Positions 1 to 8,103 of a stretch of DNA of 13,089 nucleotides are shown one piece after another. Below the pieces are notes generated by a model, which had not been told where the DNA came from, did no database searches, and worked only from the letters and a program-made list of their open reading frames with translations. The stretch is from positions 3,459 to 16,547 of the forward strand of contig DBCJ01000043.1 in the NCBI GenBank assembly GCA_002293005.1. The letters are read 5' to 3'. The DNA is from Ignavibacteria bacterium UBA961 (GTDB taxonomy: Bacteria; Bacteroidota; Ignavibacteria; Kapaibacteriales; UBA961). The first letter of the stretch is position 1, and each line of letters starts with the position of its first letter. The position numbers and the translations under genes were made by a program.

Positions 1-12
1 CTTCGTTTATAC

Positions 13-483
13 ATGTCACATCACTTCACTGAAGGATATGCTAATACAGTAACAGGCTTGGCATACTTCGGTGCTGCTATCTTGATTATCATCATCGGTG
101 TTCGCGGATTGAAGTTTATTCCTGCTACTCGTCCATCATTGATTCTCGGTGCTATCTTCTTGGAAGGAGCCATGCTTGCATTGATGGCATTCACTTTGCT
201 CTATACTCAAGAAGAAGAACGCATGGACCGTATGCTCAAGAAAATGGAAGATGCGAATCGCAATCAATTGGATACTTTGGAAGATGTTTCAAAGGACATG
301 CACAAAGTTGCGGTGGCATTGGTAGAAGGCAATTCAGAAATGATTAAGCAGAAAGTAAATCAAGCAGTCAGCGACTATTTGTCTGATGAGAAGAATATTC
401 AAGGAGAACTTGCCAGAGAGATTGGCGATATCGTTCTGAAGGCAATTGGTTCCGGTGTAATCAGCCAAGCTAAGAAGAATTGA
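13..483 (+). CDS. Small two-helix membrane protein with C-terminal coiled coil, function unknown
   Basis: A 156-residue protein of a family I do not recognise. Residues about 13-33 (LAYFGAAILIIIIGV) and 42-64 (SLILGAIFLEGAMLALMAF) are hydrophobic enough to be two membrane helices with a short loop between them. From about residue 66 the chain is charged and heptad-like (EEERMDRMLKKMEDANRNQL), suggesting a coiled coil to about 115, followed by a basic tail ending QAKKN. The likely arrangement is an inner-membrane hairpin with a long soluble helical tail, perhaps for oligomerisation or scaffolding; this is inference. The reading frame is open to the left edge (positions 1-12 have no stop), so the true start could lie outside the window, and no ribosome-binding site is visible in the 12 nt present. 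Codon choice is biased: no ATA or TTA, Leu mostly TTG, Arg mainly CGC/CGT. This is unlike the neighbouring operon and suggests high expression. A strong hairpin terminator follows. Confidence 0.8.
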   Translation: MSHHFTEGYANTVTGLAYFGAAILIIIIGVRGLKFIPATRPSLILGAIFLEGAMLALMAFTLLYTQEEERMDRMLKKMEDANRNQLDTLEDVSKDMHKVAVALVEGNSEMIKQKVNQAVSDYLSDEKNIQGELAREIGDIVLKAIGSGVISQAKKN

Positions 484-510
484 TTGGCATTAACATACAG
501 TATAAAAATT

Positions 511-538
511 AAGGTCTCCAATTTGGAGACCTTTTTTT
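511..538. terminator. Bidirectional intrinsic terminator between convergent genes
   Basis: Positions 511-521 (AAGGTCTCCAA) and 523-533 are perfect 11-bp inverted repeats around a single T, so in practice the loop is 3-5 nt. On the plus strand the stem runs into T7 (532-538), ending transcription of the small membrane protein. On the minus strand it is followed by TTAATTTTTATA (from about 512 down to 501), which can end the paaD operon. The paaD stop codon (537-539) lies directly against the stem. Confidence 0.85.
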
Positions 539-1016
539 ATACCGGTTTAAACTGTTCAAAAGCCTGTAGACAAGAATTGCAATAATGAATCGACCTACAG
601 AGCGTGGGTCCGAATGGCGTTTGCATAACTGTATTCTGACTATTGCAGTATGGACATGATACAGTATGAAGAATATCCAGATTTAGCACAGTATCATATA
701 TAGGCGGTGGAGCCAATCCAAAATCCTTCAATGCCTTTCTTCCCTTTTCTGTAACTCTGTTTGAGTCCCAAGGGATATCATAATTGACATCAACTGTGAA
801 TGCACAGTCAAAAGTCCTTAGAACTTCCTCAACACCTTGCTTCATTACTTCAATGGCTGGACAACCAACGAATGTCGGAGTCATGGTCACATGAATGGAA
901 TCATCCATACTCTCTAATCCGGTGATAATTCCAAGATCTACTATTGAGACCGTTGGAATCTCAGGATCAGCAACTTGTTCGAGAGCTTTGAATATTTGTT
1001 CTTTGTCGATTATCAT
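537..1016 (-). CDS. paaD: PaaD-like protein (MIP18/DUF59 domain plus C-terminal zinc ribbon)
   Basis: A 159-residue homologue of PaaD, the MIP18-family accessory protein of the phenylacetyl-CoA 1,2-epoxidase (PaaABCE) system. PaaD is thought to help mature the iron-sulfur centre of the PaaE reductase rather than act in catalysis. Visible motifs are DPEIPTVSIVDLG (residues 18-30) and TPTFVGCPAIEVM (46-58) with the conserved Cys52, typical of the MIP18 fold. A C-terminal four/five-cysteine module follows: CPYC at 121-124, C140 and CNSC at 146-149. Length is normal for PaaD. The last residues are FKPV, where I recall a Cys at the third-last to second-last position in proteobacterial PaaD. It is the third gene of the operon: its ATG overlaps the upstream stop as ATGA (1013-1016) and no strong Shine-Dalgarno is seen, so translational coupling is likely. 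No paaA, B, C or E lies in the window, so a more general Fe-S maturation role (SufT-like) is the main alternative. Confidence 0.85.
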   Translation of the reverse strand: MIIDKEQIFKALEQVADPEIPTVSIVDLGIITGLESMDDSIHVTMTPTFVGCPAIEVMKQGVEEVLRTFDCAFTVDVNYDIPWDSNRVTEKGRKALKDFGLAPPPIYDTVLNLDILHTVSCPYCNSQNTVMQTPFGPTLCRSIHYCNSCLQAFEQFKPV

Positions 1017-1516
1017 TTAAGATTTGATTCCAAATAAGTCTGAATTTGTTCAATTTCTTTATCTGTACCGGTTCCACTCACTTTAAACTTGGCTATTCCG
1101 GCAGGATCAATATGAACCACTGTAGTAACATCATCTTTACAAGAAAAGTGCTCCCACAATATTCCTTTCCAGTCCATAAGGACTGTATATGTATAATTCT
1201 CCTGAAACTTACCACGAATAAAGCCTTTTAAAAAGAAAGGGACACTGCTAACATTAGCAACTGCAATAAATGTTGCCTTTCCTCTATACTTAGGTTCCAA
1301 TACTTTTGTAAAATTCGGTGTAAGCTTACTTCCGGCTCTATCTGCTATAAAAAGCAGTAAATGCTTTCCCTTATAGGCCGATGATTGAACTTCCTTGGAG
1401 TACTGATCCTCCATAGTAAATGATGGTATTTTTTGTCCAATACCATTTGCTAGCAATTGAATTCCGATTAATAAAATACTAACTGCAAATACGGAAATCA
1501 TTCTAGTTACAATCAT
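1013..1516 (-). CDS. Exported thioredoxin-fold protein lacking the CxxC active site
   Basis: A 167-residue protein with a signal peptide or N-terminal membrane anchor (residues 1-25, hydrophobic FAVSILLIGIQLL). The rest reads like a redoxin/AhpC-TSA-type thioredoxin fold: IGQKIPSFTMEDQYSKEV (26-43), then YKGKHLLLFIADRAGSK (48-64), where family members carry the catalytic Cys, then VLMDWKGILWEHF (112-124) and VVHIDPAGIAKF (133-144), the usual late strand-turn-strand. The catalytic position is AGSK (61-64), with no cysteine. The only Cys is C126 (FSCKDD), so classic thiol-disulfide exchange or peroxidase activity is unlikely. It probably acts in the periplasm as a binding or non-redox member of the fold. 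The start is chosen by AAGGGAG at 1524-1530, 7 nt upstream. The ATG overlaps the transaldolase stop by one base (TAATG) and its own stop overlaps paaD, so all three genes form one transcript. Confidence 0.75.
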   Translation of the reverse strand: MIVTRMISVFAVSILLIGIQLLANGIGQKIPSFTMEDQYSKEVQSSAYKGKHLLLFIADRAGSKLTPNFTKVLEPKYRGKATFIAVANVSSVPFFLKGFIRGKFQENYTYTVLMDWKGILWEHFSCKDDVTTVVHIDPAGIAKFKVSGTGTDKEIEQIQTYLESNLK

Positions 1517-2181
1517 TATACAGCTCCCTTAGATTTCATCATTTTCTCATGATCAGCAACAAATGTTGCAACACCTGAATCGGTTAGTGGATGCTTCATT
1601 ATTTGTTGTAGAACCTTATAAGGGACTGTAGCAATATCAGCACCTGCTTTTGCGCATTCCAACACATGAATAGGATGTCGAATTGATGCAGCAATAATCA
1701 TCGACTCTAAACCATGTTGGTCCCAGATTTCACAAGTTTCTCTGACTACTGCAACACCATCACTTCCAATATCATCCAAACGACCTAGAAATACACTAAC
1801 ATAGGTTGCACCTGCATTATTAGCTGCAAGAGCTTGTCCTGGACTAAATATAAGAGTTACGTTTGTTGGTATTTCTTGTCTTGAAAGTTCTTTAACTGCA
1901 GCTAAACCCTTTGGTATCATAGGTATTTTTATCGTCGCCTCGGGAAACCACTTTAGAATTTCATCTGCTTCTCTTAACATTCCTGCAGTATCTGTAGAAA
2001 CAACTTCCACGGAAACATGTCCACCAATAGTTGCATATATATGTTTAATCAATTCCTTGACATCCAATGTAGGATCCTCTTTAGCCAACAAGGATGGATT
2101 TGTGGTTACTCCACTAATAATTCCTATGCTTGCAGTGTCTTGGATCTCTTTTAGATTAGCTGAATCAATATATAATTCCAC
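1516..2181 (-). CDS. tal: Transaldolase, TalC/MipB-like short subfamily
   Basis: A 221-residue class I aldolase of the short (about 215-225 aa) transaldolase/fructose-6-phosphate aldolase family, a cytosolic enzyme of the non-oxidative pentose phosphate pathway. Motifs include MELYIDSANL (1-10, Asp6), GVTTNPSLLAK (24-34), the Schiff-base lysine in IKIPM (Lys85), NVTLIFSPGQALAA (107-120), YVSVFLGRLDDIG (127-139) and AASIRHP. The residue that distinguishes fructose-6-phosphate aldolase (Tyr131 in E. coli FSA, PYVNR) aligns with Phe131 here (VFLGR). This favours transaldolase over FSA activity, as does the overall similarity to Bacillus YwjH-type sequences. Translation starts at GTG (2179-2181), supported by GAGGAA at 2185-2190. 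An ATG 11 nt further upstream is out of frame. It is the first gene of a three-gene operon and starts only 27 nt past the T-tract of the upstream gene's terminator. Confidence 0.92.
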   Translation of the reverse strand: MELYIDSANLKEIQDTASIGIISGVTTNPSLLAKEDPTLDVKELIKHIYATIGGHVSVEVVSTDTAGMLREADEILKWFPEATIKIPMIPKGLAAVKELSRQEIPTNVTLIFSPGQALAANNAGATYVSVFLGRLDDIGSDGVAVVRETCEIWDQHGLESMIIAASIRHPIHVLECAKAGADIATVPYKVLQQIMKHPLTDSGVATFVADHEKMMKSKGAV

Positions 2182-2184
2182 AGT

Positions 2185-2190
2185 TTCCTC
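2185..2190 (-). promoter_or_regulatory. Ribosome-binding site for the GTG-started transaldolase
   Basis: GAGGAA on the minus strand lies 3 nt before the GTG, with GAGG 5 nt away. It decides the non-ATG start, because the only nearby upstream ATG is out of frame. Confidence 0.65.
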
Positions 2191-2208
2191 ATCTTAATGT
2201 TTATGTTT

Positions 2209-2244
2209 AAAAAAAGCCCCTCAGAGAAAATCCCTGAGGGGCTT
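2209..2244 (-). terminator. Strong intrinsic terminator of the T9SS cargo gene
   Basis: On the minus strand AAGCCCCTCAG (2244-2234), a 9-nt loop and CTGAGGGGCTT (2224-2214) form a perfect 11-bp GC-rich stem. It runs directly into a seven-T tract (2215-2209; the two innermost Ts belong to the stem). It lies about 20 nt after the stop of the 1924-residue gene and separates it from the transaldolase operon on the same strand. Confidence 0.93.
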
Positions 2245-2264
2245 GAGTCATCTATGAGTGATGA

Positions 2265-5200
2265 TTATCTAACAACTTGCAATGAGCGTGTTGCTACAGA
2301 ATCACCTGACTTGATAACGATTTGATACATACCGGCAGCCAGACCTTCTGCTGAAACTTCAAGTGAATATGTACCTGCTGAAGATACATTTCCTGCGAAG
2401 ATAGTAGAAACTGTGCGACCTATCATATCTGTAAGTTCTACGCGAACCATACCTGGAGTGTTGATAGTGTACTCAACATTTGCAATTCCGGAAACTGGAT
2501 TAGGTCTAGCTTCACCGATTGCAAGTGTACTATTAGCATTATCTCCGATAACTACTGCAACTTCATCGCTATAGTCAAATGTACCATCGCGATCTACCAT
2601 GCGTAGACGATATACATAAGAACCTGTACGAACATTATTGTCAACCGCATTGTATTCACGGCGTGAAGTGCTATTACCTGCTGCAGGAACTGTTTCGATT
2701 CTTTCAAATGCAAGTTCGTTACCTGTATTAACAGCTCTTTCAACTTCATACCAGCCACTGTTTTGTTCTGTTGCTGTTGCCCAATCAAGAGTAACTGATG
2801 AACCTGTGCGACGTGCATCGAATGTAACCAATTCAACCGGTGTAATACGACCATCATTGAATTGAACATGATCGAAAGTACCACGAAGTACGCGCTCAAG
2901 ACCTGATCTCTGACCATTCTTAGCAAAGTGTCTCCAATCAAGACCATAGAATACAACATTCATCGTTGGAGCAGTAGTTGTAATACCCATTGTACTATCT
3001 TTTACTGCAACAGCTGCTTCAATGCTTCTAAATTTGAAAGCTTGACGTGCAAAACCTTTTGAGTTTCTATCAGTATAAATCTTCATCATTGATGGTTTTG
3101 GTGTTGGATCTGACCAAGTACCATTAACAAATCCAGTAGTACTGATTCTTTCTGAAATACCACGTTGTACGAAGATGCCATCTACAAATGATTGACCATT
3201 TGTTACAACAGCCGGTGTATAACCTGCAGCAAATGGAGTTGCTTGTACAGCACCAGCATTGTTACGAGATACTTCTGCACGCAATTGTTCACGAACAAAG
3301 AACTGATCATTAGTAGCATTCAAACCAATGTGATTTCCAACAACAGCCTCTGAAGAAAGAATGAAATTTTTCTTGGTTTGCTGAGTACCAGCTGCAAGAT
3401 ATCTGCGAATCTGATCGCGCTCTGTTCTTACAAGCGGTGTATTATCTTGTGACCAGAGAAGCATCTTATATGGTGTATAGTCAAATGTTCTAGCTTCCCA
3501 TCCAGTTCTATCGAAAATATCATAACGATAAGGACGATTGTTTGGATTATTCAAAGGATCACTAAAGAATCCAAGTGTGTCAAGAGCAATTCTCAAGCTG
3601 TCTGAATTCAAACGTCCAATTGTTGCACTTGCATAACCTAGTGTACTTGATGGAGTAGTAATATGTGGGTAACCACTATTTTCTAATGAAACCATAAATT
3701 TGGTTGTATTTGCTTGACGAATATAGAATCTTGACTCAGCTTGAGTTGTGTCATTGAATCTATTCTCATCACTGTTGAATGATGCAACATAAGCTCTGAT
3801 TCGATAACGAGGAGTTACATTTGGACGCATTGTTGCATCTACAGGTTCTCTCATCCATGTTGGTGTTGTATAACTTGCACCAAGTTCACGAAGTGTTTGG
3901 AGACTTACACGACCAAGCATAACATCACGAGTTTCACCACCGGAGATGGTAACAGATGTTGTGTTAATTGTTGAAGGAATACCAAATGTAGGAGCTGCAT
4001 TGCCACTATTAGCTGCATCTTCCATAGCAATTGAACCTGACAAGTTGATTGTTTGACTCAATGTGCTATTATTTCTTACGCGAACCATAACTGGAACTGA
4101 GTTTGTATCTACTGTGATATACTCAACATCACTAAAGATTCCACCTGGATATGAACAAGTTCCACTTCTGTAAGCACGTGGTGCAATTACAGAGATAACT
4201 TCTACATCATTCAAATATGGAACTGCATTAAATTCATCAGCACCAATATCATAGCGGTTCTTCGCAGATCCACGAATTTCACCATCAATATCATGAGTTA
4301 CTTCTGTAAGATTGAATCCTGAATTATTCAAGATTGAACCAATTTTTGGTACTTGACGCAAACCAACAACAGGCTCTTGACCCATTCTCTTCAATGTATC
4401 TGTAGCGGAGCTAAAGAAGTTACCAACGAATGATTGATCGTCTTGACCTGTCCAATTATACCATTGATCTCTTGTTTGATATTCATTTTGACAGCTTGAG
4501 AGTAGAATTTGACTTAATGTGTCAAGTTCAATAAATCTCATAAATGAACCTTGTTGAATCCAGTTTCCGCTGATATCGCGTGAAGCAGGCCATGTTGCAT
4601 TGAAATTAGATTTCAAACCACCATTATATGAAGGCAATAGACCGGAATAAAGAAGTGCTGAATTTGGATAACCTGCTGTAATAGATGCTGGATGTAAAGG
4701 CGCTGTAACTGCTATAGCATTATTCATAACTTTTGCATCACGAGCATTCAATAGTGCGATACCAACAGCTGCACCTCTTACAAATGAAGCTAAGGTACTC
4801 AATGAATCATCTTGAATCAACACTGTGTTATTCGCAACCAAATCTTCACGAGTGAAATATCTACGCGCATCTTTGGTTGAGTTAAACGCGAATCTAGGAT
4901 TGATCAATGAATTCAAGTTAGTAGCATCAAGCGTTGATGTCCAACCACTATTTCTGTCTGTAGTAAGTTGAATACCTGTTCTATGTGTAACTGAATTTCT
5001 GACAATTGTACCTGATGGGAATAATACGCCACGACGCAAATCAAAAATAACATTACCAATAACTTTTGTACGCTCAGGTACGTTTGGTTGAAGTGTATTC
5101 TCCAAAATACCAGTTTGTGAGAAGTTGTTTTGGCTCTGATTAACCAAGATACCGCGTGTATGATAGTAACCACGAACATCATTGATTTCATTGAAGCTGA

Positions 5201-8039
5201 TTTCAGTATTTATGTTGTTATAACCAAGAGCTGTGCTCAATGTATCTGTCCATAGACCAGCTTCAATACCTGAATTTTCAGCAAAGATAAATACTGAAGT
5301 TCCTGAAATGAAAGTACCTGAAACATTATAAATTTTGTTGCGGCTAATCTTTGAACCATCTTCATAACCAACGAATACACCTGTACGACCAACTTTGGAA
5401 ATAATGTTTCCTGAAATTTCAGTACCACTATTATAGTAGCGAACAAGCTTATTACGCTCTTTCAATACACCAATACCGATTGACATAACACCGATACCAA
5501 AACCTGTGATTTCATTGTTTTGGATCTTATTTTCTTTATTACCACGATATGTAATATTGTTTTCTACAATCACTGTGTCCAATCCAAGACGGTTAGAACC
5601 GAATTGATCAGCAGGTGGAACATTTCTTTGAACGATACCTGCACTGAAGAATGATGGAGGTGTTGTAGCTGTATTTGAATCGCGTGGGAACAACATATTT
5701 GACTGATCAATTGCAACTCTTGGAATTGTTGACCAGAATTCTGTTTCAGGAGTGGAAGGATCCATCTCGATCAAACAGTTTTTAACGGTTGTGTTATATG
5801 TTCTATTACCGAAGTAAACTACTGCTCTACGATTTGCAGGTGTCTTAAGTCTCAAACGAAGTGACTTTTGTGATCCACCATCAAATGTGATATATCCAGG
5901 ATAATTCGCATTTGATTTAGTTGGGAATTCACGATACACTGCATTTGAATTCCATGGATTTGCTGATTGTCCAAATTGAATACCAACACCGTTTGGACTG
6001 TTCAATTGAACAGTTACACCAGCGCGAAGAAGACCAACTGAATTTGGATCTGGTCTAAATGTAACAGGAGCATTTGGACCAACACCAATGATGTTTGATG
6101 TCAAGTCAAGTGCAGGTTCATTATTGTCAGTACCTGTCACAGCATAAAAAGCGTCTGTGAACAAGAAGTTTACAGGACCTGATACACCGCGTGAATACAA
6201 AGCATCAACAGCTGATTTGATTGTTGTGAAGTTTTCTCTTCCTGCTTGAGGCACAGTACCAATTGTATAAGTACCATTCAAACGATCATTGATAGTAAAT
6301 GTATAGCAACTTCTGTTATTGGGAGCATATTGATCTCCACTTGCAAAAGTTTCAATACAAATTTCAAGTTGACCTGGTGTTGAAGGAATAAATTCTTCAA
6401 AATATGCTGGGAAAATATTGTAAGAACCACTAGGTACTTCAACATTTACTGTTGATTGTGCAATAACATTACCATTCAAACGAGCTGTCATTTGCACAGG
6501 AATCTCATCAACATTCAAACCATTGTTAGCAATAACTGCGATTGGTTTGATTGGACGGCCTGTATATAATGCTCCCGTACTTGGACTGATAAGTGAACGA
6601 GCTTCAAAGTCATTCAAATACCACATGCGGAACTTATAACCACAGTCAGAATTTGGCAATCTGTCATTTGATGGTTGTTGATCGATAGCAAATTGTGCAT
6701 CTTCTGTTTCCATCAAACGTGCTTTCGCAACAATACAGAATGAATCTGGAGATGATGGGGCGAATGAACTTGGGAATAAAACTTCGTCAACTGCAGAAGT
6801 TAAAATACCTGTTGCAGGAAGTCCACCACCAAGATCTGTACTGCGCTCAACACTGTCTGCTTTAATGATTGCTTGAGTTACAGCATTACGGATTTCATAA
6901 TATGCTTTATAGCGTGTAATTGCTTTCAAACCAACATTCATGAAGCGTACACGAACCGGTACTGAGCCGATATACTGTTGTCTTCTTGCAGGAAGCGGTG
7001 ATTCAATACTCGAAACAGTAATATCGCGATTAACAGCAATGTTAAACGGATATTCAAGATTTTGTGTTGAAAGAACATTACCGCCATTTAGTAACTCATG
7101 TTTGATTACTACCTTATATGTACCACCAATGGCACCAACTGTAGTAAATGTACCGGTTGAACCGGAAGCCATAATACCTACTGCTGCTTGTGCACTATAA
7201 GTAATCTTTGTCGAACCAGGTGCAACTGGAATTGTTTTAGAAGTAGGTGCAGCGGGATCACGCATCTCATACATAACTGTTCCAGCATTTTGACCTGCTA
7301 CATTTACAGCCTGTATTTCATATGAAAAACGCTGTGAAAAACCAGCTACATTCAAGCGATCGATTTCAACAGATGGCTTTGGAAACGCAGCGTTAGAACC
7401 ATCAAAAACTTGACCAACTTCAAGGACAATAGCGCTTGCAGTAATACCTGGGAAATTCACTCCTCCAGGCCATGCATTTGTAATTGAACCACTCAAAAGA
7501 GAAACATTATAGTCCTCTGTCTCGGAAAATGTTAAATTATTACATGGATCAATTGTGGTACCAGCAGATGCATAAGAACAACGAACTCTCATTCTTGTTG
7601 TACCAGGCAATGCAGTGGTGGGAATAGCTATTGAACCGCTTTGTGAACCACCAGATGGTATTGCAGCTGCGGTTGCGAATACTCTTTCTGTAGGTTCAAA
7701 TGTTCCATTTTGGTTGAAATCAATCCAAATTGCAACTCCTTGAGGGTAAAAAGGGCTAACCCCTACAGAAACATTGTATGACTGTCCAGCCATAATTTGA
7801 GGCGCACCAATCGAATTGAAATATGAATAACCGGTACCGTTAAGGTTATTACAACCGGAATTCAAATTAGACAAGGTCGCAAATGTAAAGTTGTTAATGT
7901 AGTCATCAGCACCACAACCGACTGCGGTTACAGGTATACAATATGACTGAGCTTTCATTTGCGAACCGAAAGAAGACAGGACAAACAAAGATACAATAGA
8001 GTATCCTAGAAGTCTAAAGAGTCCTTTCATGCGGTTCAT
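2265..8039 (-). CDS. Giant T9SS-secreted multidomain surface protein (GEVED, parallel beta-helix, amidotransferase-like domain, Fn3-like, type A sorting domain)
   Basis: A 1924-residue exported protein. Residues 1-31 are a signal peptide (SIVSLFVLSSFGSQMKAQ). Residues about 33-182 form a GEVED domain (YCIPVTAVGCGADDYINNF, WIDFNQNGTF, SETEDYNVSL), probably calcium-binding and adhesion-like. About 200-590 are immunoglobulin/CARDB-like beta segments (VPVRVRFMNVG). About 590-1268 look like a right-handed parallel beta-helix: it opens with FTTIKSAVDALYSRGVSGPV, is rich in N-I-turn repeats (ISGNIISKVGRTGVFVG, ISRNKIYNVSG) and closes with YDIGADEF. Another CARDB-like segment follows (MVRVRNNSTLSQ). 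About 1447-1725 resemble a class I amidotransferase-like Rossmann fold (YKMLLWSQDN, RRYLAAG, NFILSSEAVVG, VVFYGLDWRHF) with no cysteine. About 1730-1830 are Fn3-like (VELVTFDARRTGSSVTLDWA, NSGWYEVERA). Residues 1840-1924 are a T9SS type A C-terminal domain (ARPNPVSGIANVEYTI, GMYQIVIKSGD, SLQVV). The ATG at 8037-8039 has GGGAG 5 nt upstream. It is probably a surface-anchored or released adhesin or polysaccharide-binding protein; no confident catalytic motif is seen. Confidence 0.9.
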   Translation of the reverse strand: MNRMKGLFRLLGYSIVSLFVLSSFGSQMKAQSYCIPVTAVGCGADDYINNFTFATLSNLNSGCNNLNGTGYSYFNSIGAPQIMAGQSYNVSVGVSPFYPQGVAIWIDFNQNGTFEPTERVFATAAAIPSGGSQSGSIAIPTTALPGTTRMRVRCSYASAGTTIDPCNNLTFSETEDYNVSLLSGSITNAWPGGVNFPGITASAIVLEVGQVFDGSNAAFPKPSVEIDRLNVAGFSQRFSYEIQAVNVAGQNAGTVMYEMRDPAAPTSKTIPVAPGSTKITYSAQAAVGIMASGSTGTFTTVGAIGGTYKVVIKHELLNGGNVLSTQNLEYPFNIAVNRDITVSSIESPLPARRQQYIGSVPVRVRFMNVGLKAITRYKAYYEIRNAVTQAIIKADSVERSTDLGGGLPATGILTSAVDEVLFPSSFAPSSPDSFCIVAKARLMETEDAQFAIDQQPSNDRLPNSDCGYKFRMWYLNDFEARSLISPSTGALYTGRPIKPIAVIANNGLNVDEIPVQMTARLNGNVIAQSTVNVEVPSGSYNIFPAYFEEFIPSTPGQLEICIETFASGDQYAPNNRSCYTFTINDRLNGTYTIGTVPQAGRENFTTIKSAVDALYSRGVSGPVNFLFTDAFYAVTGTDNNEPALDLTSNIIGVGPNAPVTFRPDPNSVGLLRAGVTVQLNSPNGVGIQFGQSANPWNSNAVYREFPTKSNANYPGYITFDGGSQKSLRLRLKTPANRRAVVYFGNRTYNTTVKNCLIEMDPSTPETEFWSTIPRVAIDQSNMLFPRDSNTATTPPSFFSAGIVQRNVPPADQFGSNRLGLDTVIVENNITYRGNKENKIQNNEITGFGIGVMSIGIGVLKERNKLVRYYNSGTEISGNIISKVGRTGVFVGYEDGSKISRNKIYNVSGTFISGTSVFIFAENSGIEAGLWTDTLSTALGYNNINTEISFNEINDVRGYYHTRGILVNQSQNNFSQTGILENTLQPNVPERTKVIGNVIFDLRRGVLFPSGTIVRNSVTHRTGIQLTTDRNSGWTSTLDATNLNSLINPRFAFNSTKDARRYFTREDLVANNTVLIQDDSLSTLASFVRGAAVGIALLNARDAKVMNNAIAVTAPLHPASITAGYPNSALLYSGLLPSYNGGLKSNFNATWPASRDISGNWIQQGSFMRFIELDTLSQILLSSCQNEYQTRDQWYNWTGQDDQSFVGNFFSSATDTLKRMGQEPVVGLRQVPKIGSILNNSGFNLTEVTHDIDGEIRGSAKNRYDIGADEFNAVPYLNDVEVISVIAPRAYRSGTCSYPGGIFSDVEYITVDTNSVPVMVRVRNNSTLSQTINLSGSIAMEDAANSGNAAPTFGIPSTINTTSVTISGGETRDVMLGRVSLQTLRELGASYTTPTWMREPVDATMRPNVTPRYRIRAYVASFNSDENRFNDTTQAESRFYIRQANTTKFMVSLENSGYPHITTPSSTLGYASATIGRLNSDSLRIALDTLGFFSDPLNNPNNRPYRYDIFDRTGWEARTFDYTPYKMLLWSQDNTPLVRTERDQIRRYLAAGTQQTKKNFILSSEAVVGNHIGLNATNDQFFVREQLRAEVSRNNAGAVQATPFAAGYTPAVVTNGQSFVDGIFVQRGISERISTTGFVNGTWSDPTPKPSMMKIYTDRNSKGFARQAFKFRSIEAAVAVKDSTMGITTTAPTMNVVFYGLDWRHFAKNGQRSGLERVLRGTFDHVQFNDGRITPVELVTFDARRTGSSVTLDWATATEQNSGWYEVERAVNTGNELAFERIETVPAAGNSTSRREYNAVDNNVRTGSYVYRLRMVDRDGTFDYSDEVAVVIGDNANSTLAIGEARPNPVSGIANVEYTINTPGMVRVELTDMIGRTVSTIFAGNVSSAGTYSLEVSAEGLAAGMYQIVIKSGDSVATRSLQVVR

Positions 8040-8044
8040 AAATA

Positions 8045-8049
8045 CTCCC
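8045..8049 (-). promoter_or_regulatory. Ribosome-binding site of the T9SS cargo gene
   Basis: GGGAG on the minus strand lies 5 nt before the ATG at 8039. It supports the first of the two nearby Met codons (MNRM) as the start. Confidence 0.7.
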
Positions 8050-8103
8050 GATGAATTGTGTAATAATTAGTAAAAATATTTGAAATGTATGTTTTCTAAA
8101 GTG

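Noticed and set aside
2594..2959. 121-codon minus-strand open frame inside the T9SS gene, and similar ones at 4913-5191 and 5237-5446
   Set aside because: They are alternative frames of the 1924-codon gene, whose own frame shows continuous recognisable domains. Their translations are low-complexity and match nothing known.
6940..7200. Plus-strand open frames opposite the T9SS gene (also 2638-2865)
   Set aside because: They are antisense to well-supported coding sequence, with no ribosome-binding site or domain.
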